Positions 8,524-17,137 are shown, counted from the first letter of the stretch. The stretch is 36,447 bases of DNA from Aquimarina agarilytica ZC1 (GCF_000255455.1 NZ_JH621281.1:1-36447); one strand, 5' to 3'. The notes: generated by a model from the sequence alone, not told the origin. A program made the numbers and translations.

Positions 8524-9536
8524 TAAATAGATATTGATATTAAATCATCTGCGTTAAAATCTTTCAAGGATTTTTTTCCAATTATATTATTCCACTGCAT
8601 AGGTGAAATACCCGTTCCTGGCCGTTTTATAGCAAGATTATCTTCTGTAAAAAAATCTCCCTTTGCAATTCCTTTTTTAGCCACTATACTTTTTCTAGCT
8701 ATCGGCTTATTTTTTATTTCCGATTTAGATGGCTCTTTTATTCCAGATCCAGATAAGGCTTGTTCAATATTTCTTATTGAAATTACCATCTCTTTCAACT
8801 CTCTGGGCTCTAAAGATGCTTTATGATCTGGTCCAGGAAGATTTCTATCCAACGTAAAATGCTTTTCAATAACACTTGCTCCTAAAGCTACAGCTGCTAT
8901 AGGTACTTCAATCCCTAAAGTATGATCAGAATATCCAATATTAACCCCTAATATGGACTTGATATAATTCATAGCTTTTAAATTAACATCAATCATTGGC
9001 GTAGGATACTCGGTATTACAATGTAATATTGTTAAATTCTCTTTTTTAACTCCATTATCCAATAAAACCTTAACTGCTTGTTTTATCTCTTCCATATCAG
9101 CCATACCTGTAGACAAAATAACTTCAGAGAATAAATTAGCTACTTTTTTCAAATAAGGGTAATTTGTTATTTCTCCTGACGGTATTTTTGCCAATTCTAT
9201 ACCTATTTTAGATAAATATTCTAAACTTTCTAAATCAAATCCTGTTGATAAAAAACGTACTCCTTTTTCATTGCAATAATTAATAAGTATATCATGCATT
9301 TCTTCAGTCAACTCTAACTTCTCAAGCATTTCAAATTGACTATCTAAATTCTCCGTATTCTTATCTTGGTATGTTGCTCTTTTTGCTGTTTTTGTAACTA
9401 ATTTAGCGGCTTTAAATGTTTGAAATTTAACATAATCTACTTCTGCTGATGCAGCTACATCAATTAATTTTTTTGCTTGATCTATATCTCCATTATGATT
9501 AACTCCTGCTTCAGCAATTATTAATGTTCTTCTCAT
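8523..9536 (-). CDS. legI: Legionaminic acid synthase (NeuB family, with SAF domain)
   Basis: The 337-residue enzyme condenses the 2,4-diacetamido-trideoxymannose with phosphoenolpyruvate to form legionaminic acid. It has the NeuB barrel (residues 1 to about 265) starting with IIAEAGVNHNGD, a YVKFQTFKA segment near 35-43, IPSGEITNYPYL near 136-147, and the SDHTLGIEVPIAA motif near 203-215. The C-terminal SAF/antifreeze-like domain (from about 275) includes a LAIKRPGTGISP segment that caps the active site. The KLVTK-A-RATYQ stretch (residues 46-57) resembles LegI more than NeuB of true sialic acid. It overlaps legH by 4 bp. Confidence 0.92.
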   Translation of the reverse strand: MRRTLIIAEAGVNHNGDIDQAKKLIDVAASAEVDYVKFQTFKAAKLVTKTAKRATYQDKNTENLDSQFEMLEKLELTEEMHDILINYCNEKGVRFLSTGFDLESLEYLSKIGIELAKIPSGEITNYPYLKKVANLFSEVILSTGMADMEEIKQAVKVLLDNGVKKENLTILHCNTEYPTPMIDVNLKAMNYIKSILGVNIGYSDHTLGIEVPIAAVALGASVIEKHFTLDRNLPGPDHKASLEPRELKEMVISIRNIEQALSGSGIKEPSKSEIKNKPIARKSIVAKKGIAKGDFFTEDNLAIKRPGTGISPMQWNNIIGKKSLKDFNADDLISISI

Positions 9537-10126
9537 TTTTTCACAAATTTACCAGCGCTAATAATACTATCTTCTTTAATAATAATACCATTAGATATTG
9601 TTGAATTACTACCTAAAAAAACCCCTCTTCCTATTGTACTATCACCATTAACTACTACACAAGTTGATATATGGCAAAAATCATTAATTACTACACCGTG
9701 TTCAATATTAGATTTTGTGTTCAAAATACAATGCTTACCTACTTTTGCTTGTGCATTAACAATCGAACCATGCATAACAATTGTTCCAACTCCTATATCG
9801 GCATGTTTAGAAACATAGGCTAATGGAGATATTATTGTAGCTAATTTAGCTTTACTTTCTTCTAATTTTTTTGCTATACGCTCTCGAATCTCATACGTTT
9901 TTATTTGACCTACAGTAATTATAAAAAAAGTATTATCAGATATTAATTCATTTATAAGACTATCATCTCCTATTATAGGGTACCCCAGCAACTCACCTTG
10001 TTTATTATCTAAAATACCTAAAATATTATATCTTCCTTCTTTTTCTATAATATCTATAACAGAACTACAATGTCCTCCTCCTCCAATTAGAACAATATTG
10101 GGTTTACCTATTATAACATTACTCAT
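9533..10126 (-). CDS. legH: Sugar O/N-acetyltransferase, NeuD/PglD type (LegH candidate)
   Basis: The protein has 197 residues. The N-terminal part (1 to about 75) is a Rossmann-like sugar-binding domain beginning VLIGGGGHCSSVIDII. The rest is a left-handed beta-helix with hexapeptide repeats (for example GVGTIVMHGSIVNAQAKVG), as in PglD and NeuD. In the legionaminic acid route LegH acetylates the 4-amino group made by LegC, using acetyl-CoA. The gene lies exactly between legC and legI, with 4-bp overlaps on both sides, so a role in the pathway is very likely. The nature of the acyl group and the attacked amine are inferred, not visible. Confidence 0.85.
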   Translation of the reverse strand: MSNVIIGKPNIVLIGGGGHCSSVIDIIEKEGRYNILGILDNKQGELLGYPIIGDDSLINELISDNTFFIITVGQIKTYEIRERIAKKLEESKAKLATIISPLAYVSKHADIGVGTIVMHGSIVNAQAKVGKHCILNTKSNIEHGVVINDFCHISTCVVVNGDSTIGRGVFLGSNSTISNGIIIKEDSIISAGKFVKK

Positions 10127-11274
10127 ATTACACTACTTGGAATATTTATAACCCTATCTTCTAACCATTCAGAATTATCAAGATTCCCTTTAGGGCAATT
10201 TAAAAACATAGGTAACTTATCCATTAACTTCCATATTGGCCTAGTCATTATCCCTAAAGAATTTGTTTGCTTTAAAAACTCATCTTTTGATTTTTTATCT
10301 TCCAAAATAATAGCATTTAACCAAAAATTAGATTCCTCTTCAGTACGTTCATCAAAAAAGCTTATTCCTTTTAAATCAGAAAAGAAAGATGCATATTTTT
10401 TTGCTATTTCTCTTTTACTTTTAATAAAATACGGAAGCTGCTCTAACTGAGCCACTCCTATAGCTGCATTAATATTTGGCATTCTATAATTATATCCTAT
10501 ATCATCATGAACATATTCCCATGAATGCTGAACTTTACATTGTGTTGTTAAATGTTTTGCTTTCTGGGCTAATTCAATATCATTTGTTAGAATAACACCT
10601 CCACCTCCTGTTGTCATTATTTTATTTCCATTAAATGAAATTACAGATAGTTTCCCAAAAGTACCTAAATGTTTATCTCCTAAAAAACTCCCCATGGACT
10701 CGGCAGCATCTTCAACTAACTCAATATTATAATCTGCGCATACTTTTAACAATTCTTCTATACGACATGCATGCCCAAAAGTATGCATTGGCAAACATGC
10801 TTTTATTCTTCTCCCCGTCTTTTTGTTATAACATTGATTATTTTTAACAACTGCATTATCATCTAGAAATAATTTTAATGCTTTTGGTGATAAACCCATT
10901 GTATCTATATCAACATCTACAAAAACAGGAATAGCATTTGAGTACATTATCGCATTTGCTGTTGCAATAAAAGTTAAAGCTTGTGTAATCACCTCGTCAC
11001 CTTCTTTTACCCCTGCTAATCTTAATGCTACATGAATAGCATTAGTACCATTAACACAAACAATTGCATGTTTTGACCCTGTGTATTCTTCTAAGTTTTT
11101 TTCAAACCTATTGACAAACTTACCTACACTGGAAACAAATGTTGAATCTATACATTCATTAAGGTATTTTTTTTCATTACCTTCTAAAAACGGTTTATGA
11201 AGAGGTATAAATTCATTTTCTATATTGTAAAGACCTCTTACAAAATCAATAATCTGAGAAGTTTTTTTATCCAT
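10123..11274 (-). CDS. legC: PLP-dependent sugar 4-aminotransferase (LegC family)
   Basis: This 383-residue DegT/DnrJ/EryC1/StrS-family enzyme transfers an amino group to the 4-keto sugar made by LegB. The Schiff-base lysine is Lys218 in SFNGNKIMTTGGGG, and the Asp that contacts the pyridine nitrogen is Asp189 in VEDAAES. The N-terminal substrate loop (PLHKPFLEGNEKKYL) and the TQALTFIATANAI segment are as expected for this branch. Length is normal. It follows legB with a 3-bp gap and overlaps legH by 4 bp. PseC is a related alternative for pseudaminic acid, but the partner genes are of the Leg type. Confidence 0.92.
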   Translation of the reverse strand: MDKKTSQIIDFVRGLYNIENEFIPLHKPFLEGNEKKYLNECIDSTFVSSVGKFVNRFEKNLEEYTGSKHAIVCVNGTNAIHVALRLAGVKEGDEVITQALTFIATANAIMYSNAIPVFVDVDIDTMGLSPKALKLFLDDNAVVKNNQCYNKKTGRRIKACLPMHTFGHACRIEELLKVCADYNIELVEDAAESMGSFLGDKHLGTFGKLSVISFNGNKIMTTGGGGVILTNDIELAQKAKHLTTQCKVQHSWEYVHDDIGYNYRMPNINAAIGVAQLEQLPYFIKSKREIAKKYASFFSDLKGISFFDERTEEESNFWLNAIILEDKKSKDEFLKQTNSLGIMTRPIWKLMDKLPMFLNCPKGNLDNSEWLEDRVINIPSSVI

Positions 11275-11277
11275 TTA

Positions 11278-12489
11278 TTACATTTTTGAATCTAAGTTTT
11301 TACCTTCTTCTTTATGGTCAAAATTAATTAAAAAACTTCTCATAACACCTACTATATCATCCTTACCAGCATCTTCCTTATTGAATACATTTTTAAAATC
11401 TAAAAACAATTTATCTATTTCTTCTTGAGTTCTAAATTCCTTAATCTCTACAACTCCTAATGATTCATATTCATCTAAAAAAACCTTCTCATTTTCTGTA
11501 AAAAACTCTTCATAAGGTTTTTCTCCAGTGGTATCACTTCCTGAGAAAAAAACAGGATATTTTTTACTATTCGAATTAATTTGTTTTGCTTTTTCTATCG
11601 CTTCAATAGCGGAACTACAATATTCTATTTCAAAACCATTAGCCTTTAAAAACTCTATCGCTATATTTGAAAAAGTTATCATTTGCTCTTTTTTTAATTT
11701 AGGAAAATAAATTTCACCTGTTTTTCCTAATATACATGCTAATAAGCAAATTTGACCACTCTCTTCTGGAGATACAAAATACCTTGTTACATCAACTGGT
11801 GCTGATATCGGTTGATTTTTAGAAATTCTTTCTATAAATCCCGCAGGTAAAGATCCATTTGAAAAAGCTACATTAGCAAAACGAGCCGTAGTAACTTTAA
11901 ATGAATTGCTATAACTCATTATCAAATCCTCCATAATCTTTTTACTCCCTCCCATAATATTTACAGGATTAGCGGCTTTATCCGTTGATACACAAAAAAA
12001 ATGATTTGGCTTATAAATATTTAAAAGATCCAATAACTTTTTGGCATTTACAACATTATTATTAATAAGAGCCTCTACTGAATATTTATCCTTTTCGCTT
12101 CTAACATGCTTATGCGCTGAAAAGTTTGCGACTATATCGAAGCCCCCTTTATCTTTAAACATTTTAAAAAACACATCATCAGCGTAACTCATAGGATAAG
12201 TAGTATAGTCACTTGGAACAACTAATGCATCATTACTCCTTATATCTCTTGTCAATTCCGTTAATCCATTCTCATTAATATCAACAACAACTAATGTCTT
12301 AGGATAGAATTGTAATATTTCTTTCACAAAAGAACTCCCTATTGTACCAGCACCTCCAATTACTAAAACTCTTTTATCCTTAATTTCTTTTAAAAGATTC
12401 TCTTTATTGTTTTCAATATCAATTGAAAACATACTCTCTCTCCTCTTAGTAACATGTTTAGCAATGAACTCTTTAATTTTGACGATCAT
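11278..12489 (-). CDS. legB: NDP-GlcNAc 4,6-dehydratase (LegB position, PF02719 type with Met in the YxxxK position)
   Basis: First gene of the operon, 403 residues. The NAD-binding motif GGAGTIGS is at residues 45-52. The active-site region reads STDKAANPVN (168-177) followed by MGGSK (179-183). In short relatives such as PseB/FlaA1 the first residue of that last motif is the catalytic Tyr of YxxxK. Here it is Met179, with Lys183 kept, giving the SMK-type triad described for WbpM-like dehydratases. Thr169, Asp170 and Lys171 are present. The N-terminal extension (about 40 residues) is soluble, unlike the membrane part of WbpM. The expected reaction is GDP-GlcNAc to the 4-keto-6-deoxy sugar. 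No unambiguous -33/-7 promoter was found in the 67 bp upstream. Confidence 0.85.
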   Translation of the reverse strand: MIVKIKEFIAKHVTKRRESMFSIDIENNKENLLKEIKDKRVLVIGGAGTIGSSFVKEILQFYPKTLVVVDINENGLTELTRDIRSNDALVVPSDYTTYPMSYADDVFFKMFKDKGGFDIVANFSAHKHVRSEKDKYSVEALINNNVVNAKKLLDLLNIYKPNHFFCVSTDKAANPVNIMGGSKKIMEDLIMSYSNSFKVTTARFANVAFSNGSLPAGFIERISKNQPISAPVDVTRYFVSPEESGQICLLACILGKTGEIYFPKLKKEQMITFSNIAIEFLKANGFEIEYCSSAIEAIEKAKQINSNSKKYPVFFSGSDTTGEKPYEEFFTENEKVFLDEYESLGVVEIKEFRTQEEIDKLFLDFKNVFNKEDAGKDDIVGVMRSFLINFDHKEEGKNLDSKM

Positions 12490-12556
12490 ATTATTATTGT
12501 TATTATTTGATCATAACACCACACAAATCGTATTAATTTTATGATATTATTACTAT

Positions 12557-12936
12557 TTAATCAGTTGTCGATACCGAAGCTATTTGAAGAGCGTATAATT
12601 CTATATATTTTAAATTAGCGGCCATCCCTTTTCCTACTCCATATGTCTTTGCAGGAGTGTTCATCGATATAAATATTGCATCAGCTCCTGTATTGCTTCT
12701 TCTACTTTTGTAGAAAAAAAACAAATTTCCACCTTGTGCTTCGCTTACCACTTCACCCAAAACTAGTTCATACACAGGGAATTTTTTCAAAAAAAATCAT
12801 CAGCATTCCATTCTACAATTCACTGCTCATTTAAATCAACCACATGCACTCTTATATTTGGACATTTATTCACTATTACTGCCATTGTTAGCCCACCAAC
12901 ATAACCAGCTCCTATACAACAAATATTTTTTATCAT
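12557..12936 (-). pseudogene. Decayed 5' fragment of a UDP-glucose 6-dehydrogenase gene (ugd)
   Basis: From an ATG at 12936 the minus strand encodes a clean Rossmann start, [16 protein letters not shown], then VHVVDLNEQ, and then TGA where Arg is expected (a CGA to TGA change). The frame is disturbed again in an eight-base run of T near 12790. A second part encodes KFPVYE, then NTPAKTYGVGKGMAANLKYI and IASVSTTD, ending in TAA at 12557 where the family continues with a Lys codon (one base different). An extra T in another run near 12715 and a lost base about 20 bases later garble a short stretch between. Only about the first 125 of roughly 460 residues remain. The 12557-12790 stretch alone could be misread as a small gene. 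Known enzyme role: oxidation of UDP-glucose or a related sugar to the uronate. Confidence 0.85.
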
Positions 12937-13192
12937 AATAAAATTAAAACACACACAGAATCACACAAAAAAGTACTACTACTAAATTGTTATTAACTCT
13001 TAGTTCCAATTAGCATAAATGACAAATATACTAAGTTAGCCTTTATTACAATACAAATAATTCTAAAAACTTAAGACATCAACTACCATTAAATCTAAAA
13101 TTTCACCCCACCCAAATAAATAAAAATATCACCGTAATATTTATCCTAAAAAAAACAATCCTCCCTAAAATCCACTTACATTGTTATCACTA

Positions 13193-13200
13193 TATTTGCA
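13193..13200 (+). promoter_or_regulatory. Bacteroidota -7 promoter element ahead of the DUF4199 gene
   Basis: TATATTTG matches the TAnnTTTG consensus, 17 bases before the ATG at 13218. No TTG sits at the usual 19-21 base distance upstream, so this is only half of the expected promoter. The 13000-13190 stretch is otherwise AT-rich and shows no gene. Confidence 0.4.
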
Positions 13201-13217
13201 TCTTATATTACATTCAA

Positions 13218-13721
13218 ATGGAACACACCGAAAAATCAACATTTAAATTCTTATTACCTTATGCACTTGGTTTACTGGCTATACGTTTAATTATGGACAC
13301 CTTAATTAAACAACTAGGACTTGGTTACCAAGGTGAGAGTTATGGGAGTTTTGTTGCCTTATTTATTGAATTAGCCATCGTATTTATTACCATAAAAAAC
13401 TATAAGAGCTTTCAAAACAACGGTAATTTATTATTTTCCGAAGGAGTTAAAATTGGTGTTGGATTAGTACTAATTATGGGGACATTATTTTCTGTATACA
13501 TTTTTCTTATTCATGCCAATTATATTGACCCTGAATACCAACAAAAATTAGTTGAAGAAGCCATAGCCGTAATGACAAAAAATGACCCAAATGCAGACAC
13601 TTCTAGTTTAACCAAAGAAGCTCCAAACTCCGCTACAGGTTTAGCTTTTTGGATTTTAAAATATGCTTTTATTGGTGCTTTAGGTGGTATTATTAGTGCT
13701 GCTATTTTAAAAACCGAATAA
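13218..13721 (+). CDS. DUF4199-domain membrane protein
   Basis: This 167-residue protein has four hydrophobic segments, at about residues 10-30, 45-60, 75-100 and 142-163. A soluble loop of about 35 residues, rich in Glu, Asp and Lys, lies before the last segment. The pattern fits DUF4199, a family of small inner-membrane proteins of unknown function found throughout the Bacteroidota. It is followed after 6 bp by a GT2 glycosyltransferase, a pairing common in Flavobacteriaceae, so the two are probably one transcript. Function is unknown; a supporting role in lipid-linked sugar transfer is a guess from the neighbour. Confidence 0.8.
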   Translation: MEHTEKSTFKFLLPYALGLLAIRLIMDTLIKQLGLGYQGESYGSFVALFIELAIVFITIKNYKSFQNNGNLLFSEGVKIGVGLVLIMGTLFSVYIFLIHANYIDPEYQQKLVEEAIAVMTKNDPNADTSSLTKEAPNSATGLAFWILKYAFIGALGGIISAAILKTE

Positions 13722-13727
13722 CATTCT

Positions 13728-14675
13728 ATGAAAGACCTCTCTATTGTTATTCCATTACTAAACGAACAAGAATCACTCAACGAGCTCCATACATGGATCC
13801 AAAAAGTGATGCTTAAAAATAGTTATAGCTATGAGGTGATTTTTATTGATGATGGTAGCACAGACACCTCCTGGGAAACTATTGAAGGTTTACAACAAAA
13901 AGACTCCAATATAAAAGGAATTCGATTTCTAAAAAATTACGGTAAATCTCAAGCCTTACATGCCGGTTTTAAGGCCTGCAATGGAAACGTAGTTATTACT
14001 ATGGATGCCGATTTACAGGATAACCCAGAGGAAATACCAGAATTATATCGGATGATCACCGAACAAGGTTACGATTTAGTTTCTGGCTGGAAAAAGAAAC
14101 GTTACGACGCTGTTTTTGCGAAAAACCTACCTTCAAAATTATTTAATGCTGCAGCCAGAATGACTTCTGGCGTAAAGCTAAATGATTTTAATTGTGGATT
14201 AAAAGCTTATAACATATCAGTGGTTAAAAATATTAATGTGACTGGTGATATGCATCGTTATATCCCTGTGCTTGCCAAAAACGAAGGCTTTACTAAAATT
14301 GGCGAAAAGATAGTGCAACACCAAGCTCGCAAATACGGAGAAACCAAATTTGGAATGGAACGTTTTACCAATGGTTTTTTGGATTTAATTACCATTTGGT
14401 TTATCTCTAAATTTGGCAAACGTCCTATGCACTTTTTTGGCTTAGTAGGCACCCTTCTTTTTATTGTTGGATTTGGATTCGCCACCTATTTAGGAATTGA
14501 TAAATTATATATAAATACTACGGGACGCTTGATTACTGAACGCCCTCAATTTTATATCGCATTGGCATGTATGATCCTTGGGACTCAGTTTTTTTTAGCT
14601 GGATTTTTAGGTGAAATCATTTTAAAAAACAAATCCGAAAAACATAAACAATATAAAATTTCAGAAACACTATAA
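13728..14675 (+). CDS. Membrane-anchored GT2 glycosyltransferase (DPM1/GtrB-like)
   Basis: The protein has 315 residues. The GT-A domain (1 to about 225) begins SIVIPLLNEQESL and carries the DDGSTD motif (about 41-46) and the metal-binding DADLQDN motif (about 95-101). Two membrane helices follow at about residues 235-260 and 272-297, the latter ending in GEIILKNKSEKHKQY. This is the layout of polyprenyl-phosphate sugar transferases (dolichol-phosphate mannose synthase and GtrB type), which load glucose or mannose onto the lipid carrier at the cytoplasmic face. Substrate cannot be told. It is probably co-transcribed with the DUF4199 gene 6 bp upstream. Confidence 0.88.
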   Translation: MKDLSIVIPLLNEQESLNELHTWIQKVMLKNSYSYEVIFIDDGSTDTSWETIEGLQQKDSNIKGIRFLKNYGKSQALHAGFKACNGNVVITMDADLQDNPEEIPELYRMITEQGYDLVSGWKKKRYDAVFAKNLPSKLFNAAARMTSGVKLNDFNCGLKAYNISVVKNINVTGDMHRYIPVLAKNEGFTKIGEKIVQHQARKYGETKFGMERFTNGFLDLITIWFISKFGKRPMHFFGLVGTLLFIVGFGFATYLGIDKLYINTTGRLITERPQFYIALACMILGTQFFLAGFLGEIILKNKSEKHKQYKISETL

Positions 14676-14711
14676 ACCACCTTATTTTAATTATTTTCAG
14701 TAAGGAATTAG

Positions 14712-14719
14712 TATTTTTG
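14712..14719 (+). promoter_or_regulatory. -7 promoter element ahead of the phosphohexomutase gene
   Basis: TATTTTTG fits TAnnTTTG, 17 bases before the ATG at 14737, the same distance as for the DUF4199 gene. No clear TTG is present at the -33 position, so the upstream half is weak or missing. Confidence 0.4.
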
Positions 14720-14736
14720 CTTCATATCTTATAACA

Positions 14737-16467
14737 ATGAGTACACTAACAAACACCATTCAACAACGCGTTAACGAGTGGCTAAGCCCTACCTTTGACA
14801 TTGACACACAAAACGAAATCAATAATCTTTTAACAACTAATCCTTCGGAAATAGAAGATAGTTTTTATAAAGATTTAGAATTTGGTACTGGTGGAATGCG
14901 TGGTGTTATGGGCGTTGGAACTAATCGTATTAACAAATACACCTTAGGAAAAAGCACTCAAGGTTTATGCGATTACCTAAAAAAACAATTTAACGGTGAA
15001 GAAATTAAAACAGTTATTGCTTTTGATTGCCGACACAACAGCGACACTTTAGCTAGAACTGTTGCCGAAGTCTTTGCTGCTAACGGCATTAAAGCTTACT
15101 TATTTTCAAGCTTGCGAACCACTCCCGAACTTTCATTTGCTGTAAAACACTTAAATTGTCATTGTGGAATTGTCCTTACTGCCAGTCATAACCCCCCTGA
15201 GTATAATGGATACAAAGTATACTGGCAAGATGGTGGACAAATTGTTCCTCCCGAAGACGGTGAAATTATTAGCACGATTAATGCATTAGAATACAGTGAT
15301 ATTAAATTTGACGCTAACCCAGACTTCATTGAAATTATTGACGAACTGGTTGACAAACCTTTTATTGATGCTTGTGTAGAAAATGGAAGTATTATAGCAA
15401 CACAAGAAGCTAAAGACAACCTAAGTATTGTTTTTACCTCGTTACATGGAACATCAATAAAATCCATACCACAAACATTAGCTAAGGCAGGCTTTAAAAA
15501 CGTTCATATTGTTGAAGAACAGGCTGAACCCGACGGAAATTTCCCAACTGTAAAATCTCCTAATCCCGAAGAAACGGAAGCTTTGGAAATGGCCACACAA
15601 TTAGCCAACAAAGTAGGTGCCGATATTTTAATTGGTACCGATCCCGATTGTGATCGTTTGGGTATTGCCGTTCGTGACAATAATAACGAAATGAAATTAC
15701 TAAACGGGAACCAAACCATGGTAGTAATGATAGGTTTTTTGCTAGAACAATACAAAAAAGAAACTGGGTTTAAAGGGAATGAATTTATAGCCTCCACCAT
15801 TGTTTCAACACCAATGTTGCGCACTATTGCTAACGCTTACAATGTTGAATACAAGGAAGTATTAACTGGTTTTAAATGGATTGCTAAACTTGTTAAGGAT
15901 TATCCAGAACTACACTTTATTGGTGGTGGCGAAGAAAGTTACGGATTTATGGTCGGTGATTTTGTACGTGACAAAGATGCTGTTACCAGTACACTATTAG
16001 CATGTGAAATTGCAGCCTATGCTAAAGCAAACGGAAACTCATTCTTTAATTTACTACAGGACTTATATAAGAAACATGGTTTTTATAAAGAATACTTAGT
16101 TTCACTAGTTAAAAAAGGAATTAGTGGTGCCGAGGAAATCAAACAAAAAATGATTGACTTACGTGAAAATCCATTAAAGGAAATCAATGGATCTCAAGTT
16201 GTTTTTATCGAGGATTACCTTAGCGGGGAAGCTATCAATTTACAAGACGATTCAACTACAAAAATTGATTTACCTAAAGCTAATGTATTAGTTTATTACA
16301 CTGAAGATGGTAGTAAAATAGCTGCTCGCCCTAGTGGAACCGAACCAAAAATTAAATTTTACATTAGTGTACAAAACGAGGTAACTCCTACAGATTCATT
16401 AACAGAAGTTGAATATACACTAGACCAAAAAATTAAGCAAATACTTGATGAATTAGGCTTATCATAA
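14737..16467 (+). CDS. Phospho-sugar mutase (phosphoglucomutase/phosphomannomutase family)
   Basis: The 576-residue enzyme interconverts hexose 1- and 6-phosphates. It shows the four landmarks of the alpha-D-phosphohexomutases in order: GTGGMRG (about 49-55), the phosphoserine loop TASHNPPEYNG (about 148-158), the metal loop GTDPDCDRLG (about 299-308), the sugar-binding GGGEESYGF (about 389-397), and the phosphate-binding RPSGTEPKIKFY (about 529-540). Length matches the large PgcA-like form. It stands alone between a -7 element and the convergent aroK gene. It may supply hexose-1-phosphate for nucleotide-sugar synthesis, including the nearby locus, but the true substrate (glucose, mannose or glucosamine phosphate) is not readable. 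Confidence 0.93.
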   Translation: MSTLTNTIQQRVNEWLSPTFDIDTQNEINNLLTTNPSEIEDSFYKDLEFGTGGMRGVMGVGTNRINKYTLGKSTQGLCDYLKKQFNGEEIKTVIAFDCRHNSDTLARTVAEVFAANGIKAYLFSSLRTTPELSFAVKHLNCHCGIVLTASHNPPEYNGYKVYWQDGGQIVPPEDGEIISTINALEYSDIKFDANPDFIEIIDELVDKPFIDACVENGSIIATQEAKDNLSIVFTSLHGTSIKSIPQTLAKAGFKNVHIVEEQAEPDGNFPTVKSPNPEETEALEMATQLANKVGADILIGTDPDCDRLGIAVRDNNNEMKLLNGNQTMVVMIGFLLEQYKKETGFKGNEFIASTIVSTPMLRTIANAYNVEYKEVLTGFKWIAKLVKDYPELHFIGGGEESYGFMVGDFVRDKDAVTSTLLACEIAAYAKANGNSFFNLLQDLYKKHGFYKEYLVSLVKKGISGAEEIKQKMIDLRENPLKEINGSQVVFIEDYLSGEAINLQDDSTTKIDLPKANVLVYYTEDGSKIAARPSGTEPKIKFYISVQNEVTPTDSLTEVEYTLDQKIKQILDELGLS

Positions 16468-16511
16468 ATAAACCTTCAGTTTTATTTTTTTTAGAATAAA
16501 AACAAAACCTA

Positions 16512-16589
16512 AATTCGAATAAAAAGATCATTTTTCAACACTGAATTTGTAAAAAATTCAACTTGAATTAACTTCTTTTTATTCGAATT
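16512..16589. terminator. 16-bp perfect inverted repeat between convergent genes, likely two-way terminator
   Basis: AATTCGAATAAAAAGA (16512-16527) and its exact reverse complement (16574-16589) flank a 46-base loop that contains a smaller TGAATT/AATTCA hairpin. The repeat lies in the 139-bp gap where the phosphohexomutase gene (+) and aroK (-) end toward each other. T-runs follow the stem on the plus side (CTTTTTG) and within its arms on both strands. Confidence 0.5.
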
Positions 16590-16606
16590 CTTTTTGTCAT
16601 ATTATT

Positions 16607-17137
16607 TCAAACTTCAATCAAGCTCCCAATTTCAGTTACAATCTCCTCTACCGATTTTGAATTAGTCGATACTTTTAATTGAGATTGCAAATAATATTGA
16701 GAGCGTTCAAAAACATGTTTTGCTATAAATTCTGTTAATTCATCAACTGTTTTTGTATGCGCTATTAAGGGACGCTTGTCTTTTTCTGTAAATAAACGTT
16801 TTGCCAACTCCCCAATAGAGGTTTGTAAATACACCGATGGACTATTAATTGCTTCAACAATAGTTTGCATATTATTCCCAAAACAAGGAGTTCCTCCTCC
16901 TAATGAAAGCACCGTGTTTTTCAAACTCCCCAAACACTCTTGTAAATACGTTGCTTCAATTTTCCTAAAATATACCTCCCCTTTATTTTTAAAAATTTCT
17001 CTTATAGTATCTTTTTCCTTCATCTCAATATAATCATCCAAATCTATATAATCCATTTGTCTATTTTTTGCTAATTGTCTACCTACCGATGATTTACCGC
17101 AGCCCATATAGCCTATTAAAATGATATTTTTACTCAT
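16607..17137 (-). CDS. aroK: Shikimate kinase
   Basis: The enzyme phosphorylates shikimate with ATP in the shikimate pathway (chorismate and aromatic amino acids). From the ATG at 17137 it has 176 residues, close to E. coli AroK. The Walker A motif GYMGCGKS is at residues 9-16, the DLDD shikimate/Mg motif at about 32-35, FRKIE near 57-61, the LSLGGGTP motif near 77-84, and KDKRPL near 114-119. An in-frame ATG at 17212 would add 25 residues rich in Lys and Phe that do not belong to the family, so I reject it. It is divergent from the tRNA-Lys promoter at 17206-17235. Confidence 0.93.
   Translation of the reverse strand: MSKNIILIGYMGCGKSSVGRQLAKNRQMDYIDLDDYIEMKEKDTIREIFKNKGEVYFRKIEATYLQECLGSLKNTVLSLGGGTPCFGNNMQTIVEAINSPSVYLQTSIGELAKRLFTEKDKRPLIAHTKTVDELTEFIAKHVFERSQYYLQSQLKVSTNSKSVEEIVTEIGSLIEV

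Noticed and set aside
12557..12790. A 77-codon open frame that could be called a small gene
   Set aside because: It begins with TTG, and its sequence is the middle of a UDP-glucose dehydrogenase with frame slips on both sides. It is part of a pseudogene.
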